DNA of 64,000 nucleotides from Dillenia suffruticosa. Lineage: Eukaryota > Streptophyta > Magnoliopsida > Dilleniales > Dilleniaceae. The DNA lies in NCBI GenBank assembly GCA_033439265.1, contig JAVTVX010000010.1:10292001-10356000 (forward strand), in the 5' to 3' direction. The position numbers and the translations under genes are program-made. The notes below the pieces were generated by a model, which ran no database searches, had not been told where the DNA came from, and saw nothing but the letters and a program-made list of their open reading frames with translations. Of the stretch, positions 36,722 through 49,181 are shown piece after piece (positions within the stretch are counted from its first letter, which is position 1; every line of letters starts with the position of its first letter).

Positions 36722-37900
36722 TTTATATTTGGAAACAAGCGAAGCTCAAAAGATAGAACAATGATGGCAATTGTTGTATCACTTGATTAAAATCTGTATC
36801 CCTCTGAGCATCTAAAAAGGAACCATCACCAATGTTTGATTTGTATTCTTCAACTGCCGAAGAGCCACGCTAGGTTGTGTGTCCTGAGCTCCCCATGGAA
36901 TAGTCTGAAAACTCAGCAACTCTCGGCAGAATCATCTGTGTATCTTGAGATCATCTCCAACCATAGCTTTGTATGTATGGGATGCGCATGATTATGTTGA
37001 TGCTTGGCCTCCACAAAATTTGTGTTTGCAACAATGATGATAATGCATGTCATCTAATTATATGATTTAAGTGAATGAGAGAGAATTGCGGGCCAAATGT
37101 CTTGTTATTTTTTTTTCTATTTTTTGCCCATGGGTGAAAATTTAATTCAATTAATTCTGGTTTGTAAAACATTCAATATAACTTTGGTGTCTAATAATCT
37201 ATTTTTACTTTTAAAAAAAAAATTTACTTGAATCCTGTGATAGAATATTAATTTAAATAATTATTTTAGGATTATGAAATAACTTTTTCATCTCTATCTA
37301 ATGACTTGTGACATCATGGGAATATAATATAACTCCAAACTTAGGAAGGAAATGAATGACGATTCATAACATTAGTCAAAACCTAGGAAGATGTAGAGTT
37401 TGCACTACCTTACGTTGTATAGCATCCCAAGAACATATGTGGAATTCTCAGGCGATTAATGAAAGAATTCTCAGGTGATCCAATCCAATAAGTTGTGGAA
37501 AATATCTCTTTTGTTGAGCAAATAAAATTTTAATTTGAATACAAACTCATGACTCAAATCTTCAATCAATAAAATTCTCAAACTTCTGTGAGCTAACGTT
37601 AAAATCCATTCATTGTAATGTATTTTACACAAATTACACATGGTAAGAACGACTAGACAAATCAATTCATTGTAAGCCTTTCAGTATGGTTTTTTACAAA
37701 ATCCCAAACAGCATAATACTTTATAAACGAATCCAAAATTCAGTAAACAAAAACTATATTTTCTTGTTAAATGAAAATATAACAGAGCTGCTTAACAAAA
37801 GGTATTGCGATAACATAACGAGTCCTAGATAACCAAACTAGAATAAGAAACAAGAGTCCGACTCACCCTAGATATCCATCCTAAATTAACATCAACGGAC
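36722..37900. other. Intergenic region
   Basis: AT-rich, with no gene or recognisable element seen. Confidence 0.5.
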
Positions 37901-37950
37901 CAAAGCCCTCTGAGTTTGCAGCTGCTCACAGGCACGCCCGCAATGCATGC

Positions 37951-38112
37951 GCGCAGCTAACTTCCTTGTTACTCTTGTGTACATTGATTTGCTCCTTCTG
38001 TCTCGCCAACTCAACCTTGAACCTACACTGCGCGCGGCTAACTTCCTTGTGTCCCTTGTGGGCATTGACTTCTTCCTTTCTGACTCACCAACTCGATCCT
38101 TGAATCTTCCTC
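37951..38112. repeat. 81-bp tandem duplication
   Basis: Two diverged units of about 81 bp, beginning GCGCAGCTAACTTCCTTGT (37951) and GCGCGGCTAACTTCCTTGT (38032). They are not coding; they may be part of an old retroelement. Confidence 0.75.
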
Positions 38113-38594
38113 TTTGTTTGTCGGTCTGATCCCTGATTTTTATAGCTCTTTGTCCTGTGTTAGGCCAATGATAACCAACCCTTTCGCTCATTTAGTGCCA
38201 ATCTGCACAACTCATTATGTCAATTATCAACCTGAACAAGCAGCCACATGGTCGAAATAATTCAGTACCGTGTTAGTAGTTACAATATTGACTTGGTTGG
38301 TGCCACATTATCATAAAGTGCTCATCAGAATAAAGTTAACTTTTATTTACACTTTATGATGGATGATTCTCCAGAGACAAAACTGAGGCAATTAAATGTT
38401 CACATCTAACCACCCAAAACAACGCAGGCCTGCCTGGCTGGGTTGAAGAGTGGGTTACAATATCAACATCAACACTAGTCTTCAGATGATCAAAATTCTA
38501 ACTGGGTATATCCCCTTGGACTTCAACTGACAGCTGCAAACAGAAGATGTATCCATGCTAAGCACTGGACAGGAGAGTCTGCTTTTACGGGTAT

Positions 38595-41379
38595 CTACTC
38601 TGCAAAGGAGGGTTCCCTTGCTGGTACCACCACAGGCTCCAACTTTTCAGTTTCACCATTTTGTTTAGGGATAATTAGGCCATAACCACCCGCTTTTCTT
38701 TTGTAAATGATGTTGATTTCACCTGGAGCAAATGAACAAAAGAATTTCGACAATTAGCTTTTCTATTGCAGAGGATGCCACATAAATCGAATGGAGGGGG
38801 TAGTAAGAAGATTGCATACCAGTGTCCTCATTTCTGAAGGCATAAAAGTCATGATCAACATTCTCCAGCTGTTCTATAGCTTCAGTGATGGTCAAAGGTG
38901 GCATGTCAAAGTATTTGGTACGGACAATCTGAGGAAAGTGTTCAAGCTGTAAATGTATTGAGAGGAAGTGTTCAGGGCATACAAGAAGCAAAAGAACAGT
39001 GACACTGAGGCCAGATAATAAAGAACTGGATCAATATAAGCTGGTAATTAAGCATATTATCTCTGAATAGGATGTTCACCTCATTGTTAGCCAAATCCCC
39101 TCCACACAAAGAGAACGGGTGAAAGAATAAGATTCAGAAGCTAAAAGATAGTAGGCCAAGTTATGTGCAAATTAAAATTACTTGGGGTAAAATGTTTGAA
39201 GATGAATGAAATGCCCAAAAAAAAGGAGGAACCCAAGTGGCCTAGTAAGCCAGGAACAATTTACTAAAGTAAACTGATAGAGAGCTGATCTAATTAAAGA
39301 TGGACTGATGATCAAACTCAACCCAATTTAGTTGGATCTACATTAGACACAATAATCCACATGCATTGATGACATAACTAGCATGTTGAAGTCCTTGAGC
39401 AACCAACCAAGGGTAGGAATTAAGGAAACTAATTAGTCAAAAAGTGATGATAATGGTAGAAACAGTTTACAGATCAATACTCAGAAATGGGTAGGCATGG
39501 CCATAAAATATAAGAGTGGTTGTAGAGAAATGTATCAGTAAAGAACAATAGGTTGTGTAGCTTTTCTGCTGCAAAAGGACTCCTTCCATGAACAATTTTA
39601 TCTTTTATCAAAGATTATGCTCTGTGGTTTTTGAGCAATGAAGGTTTTAATGTACATGAGTTGCAGTTTTATGCTGCAGAAGCGGCACATTGTAGGGTAT
39701 GAGATCTGATGTGAAAGTCACATTAGAAATGGATGAGAGAGAGAGATCTTGCTAGTTACATACTAAATGCTTACACATTAGGAAAATGAGTGGTCCTATG
39801 CACTTGTTTAACATAAATCATGGGAAAATCCATAAGAAATCTGGTAATTTCTTTGCCAGCTTATTATTTCCATTGGTCCATTACTTCATGATCTTTTTGG
39901 ATAGCTTTCCATTACTTAATTCGGTTGAGTAATATCATGTGATGACATGGAAAATAATTGCCATAGACTGTGCTTCCAAGCTGAAACATATATGCTACAA
40001 AGAGTTCATTAATAATTTGAGCTTCTTAGGACATGTAGGACTAGAATGCAGGAGACACATATTTCTCCATCCATCTGATTAACAAAATCTAAAGGATTCA
40101 TATGCTAGGTCAACAAAAGTCATCTCCATCAAGGAAAATAGTGAGACAATAGTTGAGCTTAAAATCTTTACCTCTCATTTCATGATCCTAGGAATTGCCA
40201 ATTAGTACAATATAAGAGTGAAAAAAATGTTCAAGAAAGAGATGGTGTCCCATAATTTTTTGATCAATCTAATGATCTAGAAGTATTAAATGACATAAAA
40301 AAATGTTTCAAACTAGATATTCCATGGATGTAATTGTAAACCTCCTAACTTATGTCATGCCTCATATCGTTATCACATGAATACCGACAATGCTCTAACT
40401 CATGAAGAAAAGCTTATCAGGTGGCCGTGGAATGAGATGATAAGTCATATCGAAGCAACAAATAACAATTATAATCAAAGCAAATAATTGAAAATACCAA
40501 AAATGAAACAGAGATGAGAGGCCAAATCAAAGTTGTAGAGCAAACCTCCTCAATGAAATCGCCATCCTCGTCCTGTGAATCAGACTCAACATCATTTGAA
40601 ATAGCCAATTCAGGTTCCCTAACCTTTAACCTATTAAAACCTTTCATGTGACGACCATGATCGGAGTCCTTCTCCTTAATCTTCCTCAATTTCCTCTGTA
40701 TAATCGAAGACACCAAATCAATACTCCCATATGTCGTCTCAGCATCCTCCTCCGCCCTAATTACTCCATGCTTCTTCGTAAACAAAGTCACCTAAGAAGA
40801 AAGAAAATCCAAAACCCTAGAATTCAAAAACCTCCCATTAGAAATCGAAACCAAAATAGGGACTATAATCAGAGTCAAACCTCACATCGACGAAGCTTAG
40901 GACCTTTCCCAAATTCTCCACCGCGAACCGATAACCTAACATCTACTTCTCTCACTAAGTGACTGTGTTTCTGAAGAGCCTTCCCTACTTTATCCTCCAC
41001 ATGCTTCTTGATAGCATCAGTTAACTGTTAATTTCCCAAAAATTGAAGTTCTAGGGTTACAATTTCATCAACGAGAGAGAGAGAGAGAGAGAGAGAGAAA
41101 GAAGACCTCAAAATTTTTTCCTTGGAGAATCAATTTGACGGAAGAGAGAGGGCCATCCCAGGACATTCGAACTGTTGAAGAAGACTTGTAGGTGTGAGAA
41201 TTCCGGAGAGAGATTTCATTGAATTTGAGAGTGAACGAATTCCGGTTGAAGAAACTCGATGACAATGCGGAAATTTGGGGCTTTTTCACAGATATCGAAG
41301 ATTTATGAAGAGCTTTTCGACAACAACAATTGTCGGGAAAGCTCGCCGTTGATGCTGCACAAGCTACTGCATTCGCCAT
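38595..41379 (-). CDS. PSRP1: Plastid ribosome-associated hibernation factor PSRP1 (long HPF type)
   Basis: Five exons on the minus strand: 41379-41107, 41024-40881, 40791-40546, 38928-38820 and 38722-38595, all GT-AG and joining in frame to 299 residues. The N-terminal 70 or so residues ([18 protein letters not shown]; many Ser, no early acidic residues) form a chloroplast transit peptide. The S30AE/HPF domain follows ([73 protein letters not shown]), then an acidic linker and the C-terminal HPF domain ([48 protein letters not shown]). The protein binds the decoding region of the plastid 70S ribosome and stalls it under stress or darkness; it is not a true structural ribosomal protein. The start is the ATG at 41379; a GTG further upstream is not used. 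A GA tract (41072-41099) lies in intron 1. No defect is seen. Confidence 0.95.
41072..41099. repeat. (GA)n microsatellite
   Basis: A GA tract of about 28 bp in intron 1 of the PSRP1 gene; it reads as CT on the coding strand. Confidence 0.9.
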
Positions 41380-42218
41380 TTGAGAGAGACCCACACGAAT
41401 TTGCTCGGCTAGGGTTTTGGGAAATCAAATTGCGTGAAGAGAGAGATCGGATTTGGAAGAAAGAGATTAAGTTCATTTTAACGAGAGACAGGATGAAAGG
41501 GATTGGTGGTGACGTGGCTAGATTTTTCCGCTGGGAATTCAATTCATTATCCGGATGAATTTTGGATTTCATTGATTCCAGAGAGTCCCGCGTTCACGTG
41601 ACCCGATGTTTTAATGAGAATTTGGATTTTGGTGCCACGTCGGCGTTTGGATGTGGGCCCCGTACTCGAAATCTTCAAAGTGGGAAAATCAGAATGGTGG
41701 ATTCTCCTGGCACAAAACCAGAGCCCACTATCAAAGTGTCAACTCCAAAGGATAAAGTTAAACACGTGAGCTCGCGGGTGAATATGTCTGTCCGGTCGTT
41801 GTGGGTCTGGGTTGGGTCTGTGCGTCCAGCTGGGTTCGGAGAATCTAGACGGGATTATGAGCATGTCACTTCCTCTCTCATGACTGTGGACAATGGTAAC
41901 ACAATGTCATAGTTAAGATTGTTAATTGATACTCAGATGTCAATAAAATATAACTTACTGATATTTTCTTCCTTTATTTTATAATGGTTTTGAGTATAAT
42001 TCTCTTTATATATCTAAAAAATAATAATCAACTTAAAAATATTCTTTGTCATTTGTAATTTAATGTGATCTAAAATGGTACTCATATCATAACTTGCTCC
42101 TAGTTAGAGCGGTTCTGGGGAAGTCGTCTTGTCTTGTCTTGTCTTGTCGTATCCCTAGGCTTCCTTGTATTTTGGCCGTAGTTTCCGGTCCTAGGACGAT
42201 TTTTAATCAATCGCAGTG
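41380..42218. other. PSRP1 promoter side and spacer
   Basis: 41380-41560 is the presumed 5' leader and promoter of PSRP1 on the minus strand. The remainder to 42218 has no supported gene. A short CTTGT tract (about 42126-42147) is present. Confidence 0.5.
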
Positions 42219-42704
42219 AGTATACTCTAGAGAAGAGCCCGGGCCGGTTTGGGCCCGAAAACCGGCCCGACCGGCCCGGAAAAAGCCCGGCCGGTGAACC
42301 GGCCAGGGGTGTTACAGTAACCCGAACCGGACCGAATCGGGGGGTACTGTAGCGGCCGGGCCGGTTCAAGGGTTTTTGGAACCGTGAACCGGCCCGGATA
42401 TGGAACCGGCCCGGAACCTGCCCGGCCCAGCCGGTTCCAACGGCTCTTTGACCCTTTTTTTTTTTTGAATTTTTTAAAAAATTTTCCCCCTCCTTGTTTG
42501 GCCAAACCGGCCCGGCCCGGTGTGAACCGGCCGGCCGGTTCCGATTCAGCGGGCCGGGCCGGTTCAAGCGAAAAAAATTGGAACCGGCCCGGCCCGGCCC
42601 AGACTGACCTAGGAATCGCAGCCAGCCCGGCCGCGGTTCCTGGAACCGCCCTTGAACCAGATCGGGCCCGTCCCGGCCCGGCCCGGTTACATGTCTAGTA
42701 TACT
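42219..42704. mobile_element. Non-autonomous hAT-type element, CCGG-rich, with 8-bp target duplication
   Basis: A 470-bp element (42227-42696) is flanked on both sides by the 8-bp sequence AGTATACT (42219-42226 and 42697-42704), as expected of a hAT insertion. The ends are imperfect inverted repeats (left CTAGAGAAGAGCCCGGG, right in reverse complement AGACATGTAACCGGG). The inside consists largely of scattered CCGGCCCGG and AACCGGCCCGG motifs in both orientations, around a T-rich centre (about 42450-42500). It has no transposase frame; the open frames on both strands arise from the repeat. Confidence 0.75.
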
Positions 42705-43489
42705 CGTCCCTCTCAAATTTTAAAATTGTTATATTTCTTTCAGACTTGTGGATTGATCAAATCAAGCATGCTCAAAAGGGATGATTAACATGCAATTAGT
42801 TAAGATTAACAATTTTTAGTTTATATTTACCATTCAAATATCTTATTATTGTCGTTTAGGTTAAAAATTTAAAATTCAAAATTTACTCTTGCAAATAGTT
42901 TGATAAAAATTTTGCCTTTACGTTGTTGGAAATCTCAACGGGTCTTTTTTGTGTGCATTTGATGGTACATGGCACAAGCTATGTGGGGCCCAAAGGCGGC
43001 CGGCCCATGCGCCGCGGCAAATCTTCTCAATATTCACCGACCTCTCTATAAGCCGATTACTCGACACATCAACTGATCGATTTTCAGGCCTTCTCAATAC
43101 TCGCTATCGATTATTCAATTTGTTAAAAAATATTAATTCCCCTAAAAAAATTGAGAGAATTTTACATAAATGCAAGGAAGTTTACAACTATGGAAAAAAT
43201 CTCCATGACGATTTAGACTTTTCAAACGGATAAAATTTCATAATTTTTAAAAATTTTACGATCTGATTTCTCGAAATCTTGAGACATTCTTATAAGAAAA
43301 TTAGTGTTTTTTCACCCCACATGCACACGACCCTCACCGACAGAAAATATATAAACTTAATACGTCTACCGCCAAGGTAAGTCTTCTTGATCCCCGTAGA
43401 CGACAAGTAGCTCACCAAGCTAGAAAGACTCCATAAAAATTTATTTGAAATACGAGCAATTGCCAAGCTTTCCCTCATAAGCTAATAAG

Positions 43490-44640
43490 TTGAGGCGCAA
43501 GGTCGTCCATTATACCATCATCAACGATGATCTCTACAAAAAGTTCTACACGTATCTGTATTTAAAGTGCCTGACACCTAAAGAAGGGGGCCTACGTTCT
43601 CAAAAAAATCCATGAGAGAATATGTGACAGTCACTTGTGTAATCGAAATCTGATGAACAAAACTCTTCGACAAGGGTACTACTAACCAAACATGAAAATT
43701 GATGTAGACAATTATATCAAAAGATGAGACAGGTGTCAGCGCTTCTCGTCAGTGTCGTGCCTACTTCCACCGAACTTTGTCCGATAGCCGGTCCATGGCC
43801 ATTCGCTCAATGGGAAATGGATATCCTAGAACAATTCCCATCAGTAACCGGACAGTGCAAGTTCTTAATCATAGTCGTAAACTATTTCACAAAATGGGTA
43901 GAAACCGAACCATTAGTTCAAATCACAACCGACAGTATACAATACTTCATTTAGACATCTATCATTAGCATATTTGGCATATCTCACGTCCTAATCACGG
44001 ACAAGGGCAAGTAGTTCGACAACAAAAGCTTTCGTGACTTCTATAGTAGGTTGGAGATCCAACATCTCTTCGCTTCTATCGCTTACCCGCAAGCTAACAG
44101 TCTCGCAGAGATAACCAATAGAATGATCTTACAACAGCAAAAAGCCATGCTAGAGAGATCAAAAGCCGTTAGGTAGATGAGCTCTATAACATTTTTTGAA
44201 CTTATTAAATGACGCCCTGAAAGGCAATGGGAGAGACATCATTCAGCCTAACATACGATTGCAAGGTGGTCATATCAGCCAAAATTGAGATTCACTCACT
44301 AAGGGTAGACCAATACGAAGAATGGTGGAATGAATCCAAATTGCGTGAAAGTCTAGACCTACTTCCTGAGCTGAGGGAGACCACATTGATTCGAATGACC
44401 ACTTATCAGTAGCAAATGGCAAAGTACTATAACCGATAAGTCAGGACCAAAACATTCAAATCAGACGACTTGGTACTCAAGAACTTGGAAGCCACTACTC
44501 AACCTCAACTAGGAAGCAAGTTAGTGGCCAATTGGGAAGTTCTTTACACGATATGCTCAGAAGTTTGCCCAGACACTTGTCACCTCAACCACCTTGATGG
44601 TTCAACCATACTCAAAATGTGAAACTCTGAGAATCTGCGT
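43490..44640 (+). pseudogene. Ty3/Gypsy integrase, broken
   Basis: In order: a zinc-binding region (VVHYTIINDDLYKKFY; HERICDSHLCNRNL; LRQGYY; CQR), the core (GPWPFAQWEMDILEQFP; NYFTKWVETEPLVQIT; HVLITDKGK; FRDFYSRLEIQHLFASIAYP; QANSLAEITNRMI) and a C-terminal chromatin-binding side (YNR; KSDDLVLKNLEATTQPQLGS; NWEVLY). The first two acidic catalytic positions and the Glu of the third block are visible. Stops and frameshifts are scattered through it. Confidence 0.8.
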
Positions 44641-44786
44641 ATCTATTATCAATAAGGGTTAGTATTCTATTGGACGAATACATCCTGTTCTGTGCATAAT
44701 CAAACAATCAGGTAAAAGCTCTACGGATCTCTAACTTGTTGTGCTAACCTATCGACCTGCTCTTGTGCTCCCCATATGTGTCGTTA

Positions 44787-45092
44787 GATAGGGATTTAGC
44801 TCCCTGAATAGACCAGTGTCGCTCAGTTCTCCTAAACGGAGTCTATCAATAGAGATTTATTCTCCTGAATGGATCAGTGTCACCAAGTTTTCTCGAACGG
44901 AGTCTAGTGATAGGGATTTTGCTCCCTGAATGGGTCAATATCACCAAATCCTCCCAAATGGAGTCTATTGATAGAGATTCATCTTCCTAAACGGGCCAGT
45001 ATCGTCCAATACTCCCAAACAGAGTCTATCAATAGGGATTTATTTTCCTGAACGGGTCAGTGTCGTCTAATCCTCCCGAATGGAGCCTATAA
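44787..45092. repeat. Minisatellite, five units of 61 bp
   Basis: Units start near 44787, 44849, 44910, 44971 and 45032, each with ATAG(G/A)GATT, a CTCCTGAA(T/C)GG-like centre, CAGTGTC and GGAGTCTAT. Neighbouring units differ by about 15-25 percent. It lies between the integrase relic and the right LTR of the Gypsy element. Confidence 0.85.
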
Positions 45093-46599
45093 TTGGAATC
45101 TTTTTTCCCGAACGGGCAACTACGGTCCTGACTAATGAGTGAACGTTTTAAGAAATGAGTCTTCCGAACAAGATGGATATGGCCCTTTCACTTGGTTAAG
45201 CTCTCAAACGGGCAGAACTTTATCGATCAAATCCTATTATTAAAGTCACTTGCTTAATGTCCTAGCGCTTGCATTCACATCAGTGGACTGCCGACGACAA
45301 GATGATTGTTCAAAAGCAAGATGCACAAGTAACAAAAAACTCGTCTTTTATTTCAATAAGATTATTACATATTGGACTATAAAGTTAGATACAATGTGAG
45401 GAGAATCTACAAGTTTTTGAGTTGGACTAAGTTACATCAAAAGCAATACATGAGGAATCTATAGTAGAAGACTAATCCTATGAAAGTCAGACCATAGGAG
45501 CCTCTATAGTCTGTCAAACCGCCCCCAAGCAGTGGAGTTGACGAGGGTAAAAATTGCAAACCCTTCCTAGTAGAAGCTAGGAAGGATTTCGTGAAGGTGT
45601 AAGTTAACCAAAAAGAGACGGAGATGATGCTTTAGGTTTCAAACTCTCTGTCATGCCCCGACCCTTCTATTTCCCAACTCTTCTTATCGTCCGACTGATG
45701 AAATACCAAAAAGTGTTTCAGACAACGTCTGCTACACATATGTGCTTGGGTGATAGTTCTGACCTTAGAAGACAGCTCCCTCTGCGAGCAAATATCTCTC
45801 CCTTCACGAGATCAAAAACTCTGATGAAAACCTTGACGTTTCCCTCTACGACGTCCGACCACCGAGCGGCGTGATGGGATCTCGCATCGGTAGCCCTATC
45901 TTTGATGGAATCTCACATCAATAGAAGTTTTCTAAACTATGTGGTTTTGTAGTTCGAAACCCATGGTCGAATTATTTATTAGAAGTGTAGACTCTCAATA
46001 ATAAAAAAAATCATAGAATCACTCATGACAGTATGTAAAATCTCTCTGATGGTACATGGCCCAAGCTATGTGGGACTCAAAGGCAGCCAAGCCCATGAGC
46101 CGCGACATCCTCTCGGTGTTCACCGATCACCCCCGTCTCTATAAGTCAACTGCTTGACTCTTCAATTGATTGGTCCCGAAACCTCCTCAGTGTTCGCTGT
46201 CAACCGTTCAATTTGTTAAATAAATATTAACTTCACTAAAAAGATGGAGAGAATTTTACGTAAATGGAAAGAAGTCTTCAACTGTGGTCGATAAGGGAAA
46301 AAACCTTCGTGACGATTTGGACTTCCCAATTGAGTAAGATTTCATAATTTTTGAAAATTATACTATTTGATTTCCCGAAATCTCAAAACACTCTCGTAAG
46401 GAAATTAGAGTTTTATCCCATCACATGCATATGACTCTCACAAACAGAAAATATATAAAGTTCAATACGCCTAATACCAATAGAAGTCCTCTTGACCCCC
46501 ACAGAACACACAAAGCATAAGAAACTCTCTCTCTCTCTCTCTCTCTATCAGTTTATTTCCTTCCTTTCGAAAACTGTTTTCTAATTTGAGTATCAGAGC

Positions 46600-46950
46600 C
46601 TCCCGTTGAAATATCCTCCGGTAATCTTTTTGCAGACCTCATCGATCGAGATAACCAGACGATCGAGTGGTCCCGTTTGAGTTAGTAGATCCATTGTCTA
46701 TGGAGACAAACCTACCTCCAACGGCACTATAAACCCATGGGACACAGAATAATTCACAAATTATCAAACAACTAATCCTGAATAAACCCTAGAAGACAAC
46801 TCAAAACCTTTCTAACAATCAACCCATAAACCTTGTTCAGCGAAAGATATATTTCTTAACAGTTGAAGTATGCAAATAGTTGAATATGAAGACACAAGAA
46901 GCACAATTGCGAGCAGTGGTGTTATGTTTCCTTTTGGTTCAAGAGGAATT
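46600..46950. other. Remnant downstream of the Gypsy LTR
   Basis: Starts with the primer-binding-site-like sequence and continues about 150 bp as retroelement-like leader. No reading frame is seen before the LINE tail. Confidence 0.4.
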
Positions 46951-46955
46951 CTTTC

Positions 46956-47480
46956 GTGTTCGGGGAGAAAGTGCTGGATATCAAGCTTGTAGTTCAGAAG
47001 GCAGCTCAGTCGTTGACTGAATTTCAAGAAGCAAAGACGCTGTCTCTTCCAGTTGGCTCCCCTGAATGGGAACCACCTCCATGTAATGCTTGTAGATGGA
47101 GCAATGGATGTCGAAGAAAATTTGTTGGTTTTTGGGATGGTGCTTAGAGACGAATCGGGGGGATTAATAGGAGCTAGAAGCTATCAGAAAATAGGGAGTA
47201 TGGATTCATTGGGACCAGAAGCTCTAGCTATTTTGATGGGTCTTCGATTTGCTCTTGAGCTGCTGGTGAAATCCGTAATCCTTGAGAGCGATAGCCTCCC
47301 AGCAATTATGGGAGTTCGAAATACTTCATTGGTCTCTTCTCTGCTAGGTAATATATATATATATATATATTTTAAAGAAATTGTGAATTTGTTTGATTCC
47401 TCTTATTCTTGCCCCGACGAGAACGAAATAAGGTTGCTTACGAGTTGGCCACACTCCTCGTCCTAGATTATAGGATTATT
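46956..47480 (+). pseudogene. LINE 3' end: RNase H-like domain
   Basis: A frame reads VDGAMDVEENLLVFGMVLRD, then SLGPEALAILMGLRFALELL and VILESDSLPAIMGVRN: the RNase H fold (D, E, D positions) typical of the C-terminus of plant LINE ORF2. An AT tract (about 47351-47370) and a frameshift separate it from the last block, PRRERNKVAYELATLLVLDY (about 47409-47470). It is truncated and inactive. Confidence 0.72.
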
Positions 47481-47499
47481 CTTTGTTTAATGTTCCACC

Positions 47500-48050
47500 G
47501 AGTATGTACTCATTTCTTAACTAAAAAAAGCTTTGCTTATCCAGCCGCCCCGCCCGGGGGGGGGGGGGGGAATAAATTGACTACCGTGGACCGCTCTAAC
47601 GTATATAATGCCAAAAACTTGCCTTATATTATGGCTAAATGGGATTTTGCCTAAGGTAAATTGATTATCACGATTTTTGAGGAATATATATATATATATA
47701 GTTATATAAGGATTTGAATCTGAGGTCACTAGATTGAGAGATGGAGATTTGTACCACTAGATTATCTCTTGGAGAATGAGAATATAAGTATTGAGTACAT
47801 GGGATAAGATAAGAAGAAAAAGAAGAAAATTGAATTATTTAGTTTTCTGTATCAATTGCCATGAATTTAGATACATTTTGATTTTTTATTTAAATACAAT
47901 AAAAGTAACAATTTTGCACCCTTTGTGCGACTACATAACAATTTAACAACTTTGACTAAATAACAAAATGATGAGACTACCATTTTGGCTTAAACATAAC
48001 TCCAAAACTTTCTCTACTAATTTGACGAAATAATTATGAAAAATTACCAT
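47500..48050. other. Spacer with simple repeats
   Basis: A G tract of about 14 bp (47557-47570) and a TA tract (47686-47701). No gene is seen. Confidence 0.5.
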
Positions 48051-48054
48051 CCTA

Positions 48055-48440
48055 TCACTCCAAGATTTTTGTTCTCCTTATCACACCTTTGATCCTCAGA
48101 ATTATTGTTGCTGAACCGTATGATATTGCTAACATCTCCAGCAAAGTGTGTTGGGGCTGAGGACTGCCTAGCAACTTGTTGATTTGTAAAGATATGACAA
48201 GTGGCAAGTCAAGAGCAACATGCTCTCTCACAAAATGATAGCTCAACTCAATTTGTTTGTCAATTCTGCTGCAATATTCATCATGGCTTAATATTCGGCT
48301 TCCATGCTCAAACGAGAGACAGGATGTTCTTTTACACGCCATGATATGAGATTTCGCCTATCGTCTTGTCCTGAAATTTCCCTTCAATGAGTTGTAATTC
48401 ATCCCAGTAGGAAACGCGACGAGCTAATCTGTAATAGGAA
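48055..48440 (-). pseudogene. Copia RNase H tail fragment
   Basis: Minus strand: MACKRTSCLSFEHGSRILSH, a broken EAEYRA-like block, then QIELSYHFVREHVALDLPLV and LQINKLLGSPQPQHTLLEML, matching the end of Copia polyproteins (the block before and after the ALxxxxF region). Stops interrupt it. No LTR was found for this fragment. Confidence 0.65.
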
Positions 48441-48444
48441 TTAC

Positions 48445-49176
48445 CAATATTGCCTTAAATTCGGTGGTAATTGCTTCATATAGTTTAAGGAATTTTTATG
48501 ATGAATTCAAATGGGGCTTCTGGGCTATGGTTTTTGACTCTATTTCTGGTTTTGTTTTGGGATTTTGGGATTTTGGGATTTTGTAGGATTAGTAATTGCT
48601 TTTGATGATGAATTCAAATGGGGTTTTTGGGTGTGGATTTTTGGCTTTGTTTTTTATTTTGCTATGGTTTTTGGGTTTTTAGGGGTTATGAGGATAAAGA
48701 AGTAGAAGTATCGAAAATACGATGGAGATGGCATGAGAGCAAACTCATCTGATGGGCCTTGTGAACTGGCCGCCATGTAGGGACGATTGCCTTTTTTAGG
48801 GGAGCTTGAACATGGTTATTGTGAATGTTTCATATTGAGGACCAAAATGGGTGAGAACACAAAATACCTTTTCTTTGTCTGAGACAGGTTGGTAGCAAGA
48901 TTGTTACAAAAGCCTTTAAATGTGCGTATGTGATTTGCAATTGTTTTATCTTCAAACTTGTGAAGATATGCTAATTGTTGTCACGGTGTAAATTCAAGCT
49001 CATCCGAATCTTGCGTAATATGAACTTTTGAGAGCTTCCCACACTGAATATGATTTTTTTTTAACTAATAACGAGACCAAGAGCTTCTTCCGAAAGTGTG
49101 CCCATGATCCATCAACGAAGATGACGATCTGACTTGCACCAGGATACATTCTGCATTTGTTTCTAGAGTTGGAATG
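48445..49176. other. Spacer before the Copia element
   Basis: Contains a degenerate direct repeat of about 105 bp (GATGAATTCAAATGGGG at about 48499 and 48604). No gene is seen. Confidence 0.5.
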
Positions 49177-49181
49177 GTATG

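Larger units (their letters stand above)
42960..46596 (+). mobile_element. Rearranged Ty3/Gypsy retrotransposon
   Basis: Two diverged LTRs start with the same TGATGGTACATGGC: the left from 42960 with similarity to about 43398, the right from 46047 to about 46505 and continuing to about 46596. Between them lies only the integrase end of pol (43490-44640), a 61-bp minisatellite and non-coding DNA; gag, protease and reverse transcriptase are missing. GTATCAGAGCC, a primer-binding-site-like sequence, follows the right LTR at about 46601-46611, where a 5' LTR would be expected. Confidence 0.7.

Noticed and set aside
41259-41558. Plus-strand frame opposite PSRP1 exon 1
   Set aside because: It is a shadow of the PSRP1 first exon and leader on the other strand.
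42100-42698. Open frames of 92-155 codons across the CCGG-rich block
   Set aside because: They are products of the repeated motif within a small non-autonomous transposon and exist on both strands.
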